Positions 26,227-31,009 of a stretch of 31,009 nt of DNA are shown here, one piece after another. The stretch lies in assembly GCA_002811645.1 (NCBI GenBank), contig PDIP01000067.1:144042-175050 (forward strand). Reading direction: 5' to 3'. This DNA comes from Corallochytrium limacisporum. Taxonomy: Eukaryota; Opisthokonta. The number at the start of each line of letters is the position of its first letter. Positions within the stretch are counted from its first letter, which is position 1. A model generated the notes under the pieces. It worked only from the letters and a program-made list of their open reading frames with translations. It searched no databases and was not told the origin of the DNA. The translations under genes and the position numbers were made by a program.

Positions 26227-27495
26227 TCAACGGTGCAGTCCTTCGTCCTGATCAGGGAACTGATGGTCGTCGGATCCGGACGGCTCCGTCGGCAAGGGTG
26301 TCATTTGGGGAGTAGAATCGCGGCGGAAAAGTGCCCCGAAGGCTTCACCAATCGCAGCCGTACCAATAGCCATCTTGTTGGACGTAGTTAATTCTTGACG
26401 CGGTTCCCACGGTCCCGTACGCACTGATTTTCGATCAACGTTACCGGCATTCTTCATGATGGAGTAGGGAGACCCTTTGAAAGTGACCTTCCGGCCACGG
26501 TTCCACGGGCGCACATATGCTCCTAAGAATGAAACAACTGGCAGAATGACGTCGACTTCAAGATCAAACATATTGTGATCCGCGGACGGTGGCGTGCATA
26601 GTTTCTTCTTATCACACGCGACCCGTTCGAAGAGCTTTTCTCCATGCTCCACGGGAATGACCTGGTCCAAAAGGCCATGGATGATGCACACAGGTTGATC
26701 AGGGTGAGTGAGCTTTTTGTAGTTCTCAAAGCGATCCGAAATCGCCCAGCTCAGCTTTGGAGTGAGTTGCTTTGCTAAGGCCTTAATACTCACGAAAGGA
26801 GCCTGCAAGATCACTGCAGCGTACGGCTTCTCATCATGGGGAACCAGTCCCGCGAGATGGCAGGCAGACCCGCTGCCAATGCTCCGGCCCATTACAATCA
26901 TCTGCTCCCGGGGCACGCCAAGCTCTTCTCGAATGAATTTGTCTACTGTCATCACGGAGTTCAGTACTGTCTCCTCGGACGGCGTTCCCAAAGCGACACC
27001 ATAGCCTGGGTACTCCACCGCAAATACGTGGACCTTGAAATGTATCGAGAGGATCTCTAATTCCATTTTGATGTCACCGATGTCGCATCCATTGCCATGT
27101 AGGTACATAAGGCAATGTGTGGCATCTGATGGTCCTCGCACGAAGAGAACTGGGATTGATGGCAGCTTTTCTGCCTCAGCAGCTGGCTTTGCACTTGCAC
27201 CATTACGCCCACTTCCTCCGCCATTCTGGCCCGGCCCGTCAGAATCTTGTGATCTTGAAGCAGAAGCTTTCGATAGACTGGCCACAGACCAACGGCTACT
27301 CGATTTCTTACTGTTTGATCGCTGAACATTGTTACTCCCTCCCTGACTAGCCGACTGCGACGCGCTGGTGCTGTTTCCTGTCTTGGACACAGTCCGCTCA
27401 ATGTACAGCAATCCCGCTAGGTTTATGTCGTATGTCGGTTCCACGTCAGGGAACATGAACAAATTCACAACGTTAGTATTCCTTGTCCAGCCCAT
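26227..27495 (-). CDS. Alpha/beta-hydrolase, ABHD17-like serine hydrolase
   Basis: 422 residues from ATG 27495. The N-terminus (FMFPDVEPTYD, residues ~13-23) resembles the start of ABHD17-type proteins. Residues ~38-110 are a Ser/Gly/Asn-rich low-complexity insert. The hydrolase fold follows: oxyanion loop YLHGNGCDIG at 131-140, EYPGYGVALGTP at 161-172, nucleophile elbow VMGRSIGSGSA with Ser205, acid at GLLDQVIPVEHG (Asp277) and base at SADHNMFD (His307). The triad is complete. ABHD17 enzymes remove palmitate from membrane proteins; they carry an N-terminal Cys cluster, absent here, so membrane targeting would differ. The C-terminal ~90 residues after RPW are polar and lack a recognised domain. 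Substrate is not predictable. Confidence 0.85.
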   Translation of the reverse strand: MGWTRNTNVVNLFMFPDVEPTYDINLAGLLYIERTVSKTGNSTSASQSASQGGSNNVQRSNSKKSSSRWSVASLSKASASRSQDSDGPGQNGGGSGRNGASAKPAAEAEKLPSIPVLFVRGPSDATHCLMYLHGNGCDIGDIKMELEILSIHFKVHVFAVEYPGYGVALGTPSEETVLNSVMTVDKFIREELGVPREQMIVMGRSIGSGSACHLAGLVPHDEKPYAAVILQAPFVSIKALAKQLTPKLSWAISDRFENYKKLTHPDQPVCIIHGLLDQVIPVEHGEKLFERVACDKKKLCTPPSADHNMFDLEVDVILPVVSFLGAYVRPWNRGRKVTFKGSPYSIMKNAGNVDRKSVRTGPWEPRQELTTSNKMAIGTAAIGEAFGALFRRDSTPQMTPLPTEPSGSDDHQFPDQDEGLHR

Positions 27496-28857
27496 TTTGG
27501 CAATGTCGGATCTGTTTGGGTCTGAGTGGACTTATCTATGTTTTCATTTTGTCATGTTGTAATCATATGATATTCTGCTTGTATGAAAGCGCAACAACAA
27601 CATTGTAAGGAAAATTTTCCGAATTGTTCAAGTACCTGAGCATCTTATGCACCCCAATGAATGCGATAGCCAAGCACAAGACCTAGAAATCATAATGTTT
27701 TGCCCTAAACTCTCGACACGAACAACCGTGCAGTCTGGCTTTTTCTTCGGTTGTGCGTCCAGCGACGTATGTTGATAGACGGCGCCCCCCCCCTTCGTCT
27801 GTGTGTTACGAACGAAGGCCCCGCCTGGCAACTTCGCGCCCCATCAGCCAGAAGATGCTGCGTGTGATACGGTACATCCCACTGCAATCTCCACCTGTTC
27901 CGGTTACAGGCTGCATAGATCATGGTAGGACCATATTGAAGTCTAACCGACGACAGTGAAACTGATGTCACGGTTGTGATGTGTACTGCTTGTCCCGGTG
28001 TCGCTACAACAAAGATGAGATTTGCACCGTTCGCCCGTCACCAATGCCCAGCCCCTTTCACTCCAGCAGATCGGTGATTCAACTTTACCCCTCACGGTGC
28101 CTTGATTTCAATCTCTGGCATCTGCTTTTGGACACTGTATTACGAAGCCCATCCATTTCCTGAATTCATGCAGATGCGGCGTTCAAAACGACGGATGTTC
28201 GGCTCCACTCGCACGCAAACCACCAAGACTGCGCCATATTTCGGTGCGCTGGGAGGGCCCCCACCCCCGGTCGGCCCGAAATATTACCCTATTCTGCTTG
28301 CTCTGCTGTTCCTCGGACCCAATGACCGGGAGTCTATTTTTTGTCCAGTCGCACCCAATTTGCTCCTTCCGTTTCAGCGTCATACAAAAAACTGAGATCG
28401 TTCATGCTGCTCGGGGTCTCCTCCCAACTCTCCCCCCCCTTCCCCGGGGGGCCCACCTCCCGGGGCCCCAACCCGGCCAAACCCCTCCCTCCCCCTCTCG
28501 GGCCCGCCGGCCATCTTCAAACCGGTCGCTGAAGGGGCTCCCGGAGAGGGCGGGCGGGCGGGGAACAAACGAAAAAAAAACTTGCCGCGTTAAAGAGGGG
28601 GATCGATGAAAAGGAGAAAAAAGAAAAAGGGGAAAGTCCGAAAGGCGGGGAGGGGGAGTCTTGTGAATAGAGTCTTGCGTTGATCCAGCGAAGCGAGAAA
28701 GGGATTTGGTGAGCAAATGATTTGAGCGCAACATCGCTTGGTGTGGATGACATGCCTGAAGAAAAAACTTTCCTGTGCTAACTCAAACCCCAAGATTGAG
28801 AAAAAATTCTTAGTATATTTAATATGGGAAATGTGGGATCTATGCAAAGGAGCAAGC
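27496..28857. other. Upstream region of ABHD17-like gene, C-rich islands
   Basis: No supported gene. A run of nine C lies at 27785-27793. Very GC-rich, partly palindromic sequence lies at 28430-28515 (CCCCGGGGGGCCC; CCCGGGGCCCC), next to an A/G-rich block at 28560-28660. Frames over this stretch translate to Pro/Gly/Arg-rich sequence and are not credible. Confidence 0.45.
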
Positions 28858-29880
28858 TTAAATATTCCCAATGGCTGACGCACAGTGGCTCAGCTGGCGG
28901 TTTGTATTGGTCCCGATTGAAGTCGAGCCATCATCATCTCTACATGCCATGCGGTGGAGTTCCCTTGTGATGTTTAGCTCTTCCGATAGCATTGGCAGAC
29001 TTGGGATCCTGCCAATTCTTATGCACCAAAGCACATTACGCTCAAATATGCCCGCATGATCATCAAGGCATTCCCGATTGCGATGGGTGTGTGCGCTTCT
29101 GTTCCTGTGTGGTAGGGAGTCACCCAATAAGCAGCATCGAAAGCATGAGCCTGGCCAAGGTCTCCCGCGATGTGGTCGTCATGACTTTATTATGCCTCCT
29201 CTAGATGCCCATAGTTTGTTTGGAAATGCACATCGCCCACGCAAACATCATGTCGGATTCAAGTTTGGAGCAAAGTCGGTGAGCAGGACGTCCGACTCTA
29301 GCTCCAAAACGGTTGTGGGTGCAAACAAGAGCAATCGGGATCCCGGGCCACTTCGCTACCACCGCGTCACAGAAAGGTCGAGAGTGGCACACTCTAAAAT
29401 CGACGGTTCCATGGTTAGGTGGGTGTGCTGAACAAGGAAGTCAATAAGCTTTTCGAAGCTAAGATAAGTCCCGTCGCCATGCTCAATATTTGGCGGTCCC
29501 TGACCTTTGGATACTTGTTTGGCAATATGCCCTGCCGTGGCCACCGCACTGCCTCATCAACACAAGCGTCGCGGATTTGCGCAAATTGCAGTGAACACGC
29601 TCCCATGAGGCACCGATAGTAGTAACATACAACGAGAATGGGACGGTCTGCCATTGTCAACATTACCTGAGCATACCGCATGGCCGTCATCTCGACACAG
29701 GTTTCGAGGATGAGAAGAGAGGCGAAATGTCGGAAGACAGAGACGATCATCCCATTGGCGCGGCACCATCGCGATGGAGCGATCACACCAGTTCTCGTTG
29801 CGCACATTCGCACACAAATCCCAGGTTGGTGGATGCGATGCTCTTATGATATCGGCTCCATGCATGTATTACATTCTCTT
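28858..29880 (-). other. Overlapping short minus-strand frames, possible decayed gene
   Basis: Five minus-strand frames follow each other with overlaps: 29865-29557, 29813-29415, 29544-29356, 29392-29201 and 29127-28858. Composition is normal, unlike the C/G-rich flanks. The segment GDGTYLSFEKLIDFLVQHTH (around 29400-29475) followed by a frame change has the flavour of a regulatory-domain start such as a RasGEF N-terminal module, but the match is too short to name. It may equally be chance. I do not assign a product. Confidence 0.2.
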
Positions 29881-31009
29881 TCTTCTTCCATGACAGGAAG
29901 ACATTGTCGGATCCCCGGGCACTCTATCCGAAACGGGGTTCACTCGGCGCTTTCGTCTCGCACTTTTGACTCCGGACCGTAATCCCGAACCGCAGAGGAG
30001 AAAGCAAGGTACGCCGGGCAGCCCACTGATTGGCTACACACGGAACCCTGCCATTGCCAACCCGTCCCCCCCCCCTCCCAAAATCCTTCCACAGCAACCG
30101 GGAAGGGGACAACAACCACCCCGGGAAGTTCTTTGTGGAGGGTCGAGCCAAGGGACAAAGGAATAAAGTACAACCGCCCCTAAGCAAAATACCCCGCCAC
30201 TGGCCAAGCGGGGGGGCGAGTTGGTGAGAGTAAGCAAACTCCAGCCAACCGGGGACTCTGCTTTTTTTTTTTCTGGTTCTCGCTTTGTCTTTTTCGGAAA
30301 ATATAAATCACTGTGGCCCGTACGTAACAGCGCGGCAAGTTTTTTTGCCTTGCCGAATAATTTTATTTTTCAGTTTGAAGAGAAAATAGTCACTTTCGCT
30401 CCTCCCCGCGCTTGCCCCCTCTCTTTCGGAAGTTCGACTCACTTGCCGCTCCCCATCATCGTCTCACGGGGGTGTCGAGCTCCTGCCAAATTTAGAGTAG
30501 GTACTGAATGTATTACATAACCGCTGCCGTGGCGCGCATATTGTTCGTAAACGTTCCATCCAATCTAACCCAGGGAGCAAGTGTTTCTTACCGTTTCGAA
30601 GATCACTTCGAATTCCGTAACGGTCGCGGGGTTCAATATTGAATGTACTATCAGTCAATGGCCCAATGGCTTCAACGTAACAGAGGTATTGAAAACGAGA
30701 TCACAACGTGACTTCTTAAAACCGCAGTTCATCACAATAGTGGACATAGTTTTCCCATAGATAACTCATACCTAAGCAGGAATTTTTTGATGAGACAGCG
30801 CTGTACTAGGATGAGACAACTCCCGGACTGGTGCCATGGGTACAGGATTGGCCCCGAACAACTCCCAATGCGCACTAACTTTATTGTCCATACATTTAAC
30901 CCTCAATTTCTTGCACCTGTTGCCGTAGGCGGCAGGTCTTAGGGAACGCCCTCCCATCCCACCGCCCCAGCCCTCTCCCACACCAACCGTGTTCTTCTCT
31001 CTCTCTCTC
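29881..31009. other. Right-edge non-coding stretch
   Basis: No supported gene. A run of ten C lies at 30064-30073, a G run at 30208-30216 and a T run at 30264-30274. Bases 30320-30400 are T-rich, and 30930-31009 is pyrimidine-rich, ending in a CT repeat. Confidence 0.45.
30997..31009 (+). repeat. (CT)n microsatellite at right edge
   Basis: Six and a half CT units run to the end of the window, so the full repeat length is not visible. Confidence 0.8.

Noticed and set aside
1-31009. tRNA genes
   Set aside because: I looked for B-box sequences (GGTTCRANYCC) on both strands and found none with a matching A box and acceptor stem; a tRNAscan run would be decisive.

Overview
The window is nuclear DNA from a eukaryote with compact genes and few introns. 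Nearly every recognisable gene is one uninterrupted reading frame, and the products are eukaryotic: the spliceosomal E3 ligase Prp19, Sec61 gamma, an intraflagellar transport protein, a USP25/28-like deubiquitinase, a bromodomain chromatin protein, a mitochondrial initiator-tRNA formyltransferase and an ASCC1-like protein. The USP25/28-like and TMEM163-like genes together with an IFT81 remnant would suit a unicellular relative of animals or fungi. That is inference from gene content; nothing in the window fixes the species. I saw no tRNA, rRNA, snRNA, CRISPR array or intact transposon.

Layout. 1-1170: a broken IFT81-like gene on the minus strand. 1889-4712: a DUF202-like membrane protein and Prp19, both minus. 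5750-5971: Sec61 gamma, plus, divergent from Prp19. 6245-12386: a 1254-residue bromodomain/DDT-WHIM-like protein and an unrecognised 382-residue protein, both minus. 12.4-14.9 kb: a long gap with one doubtful tiny spliced ORF and a possible G6PD leader intron. 14918-22307: G6PD (plus), USP (minus) and MTFMT (plus). 22342-24641: ASCC1-like and TMEM163-like, both minus. 26227-27495: an ABHD17-like serine hydrolase, minus. The last 3.5 kb hold no gene I can support, only a stretch of overlapping short minus-strand frames that may be a decayed gene.

These are mostly independent housekeeping genes, not a pathway cluster. Spacing is tight in places: MTFMT and ASCC1 converge with 34 bases between stop codons. 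Almost every gap carries long C or G runs and pyrimidine-rich islands that are absent from the coding regions.

The most notable observation is the IFT81 locus. Its first ~20 codons, its C-terminal coiled coil, its extreme C-terminus and a following AATAAA are all recognisable. They lie in three different frames, and about 400 residues of the middle are missing. This looks like a decaying ciliary gene in a lineage that has lost, or is losing, canonical intraflagellar transport, unless it is an assembly artefact.
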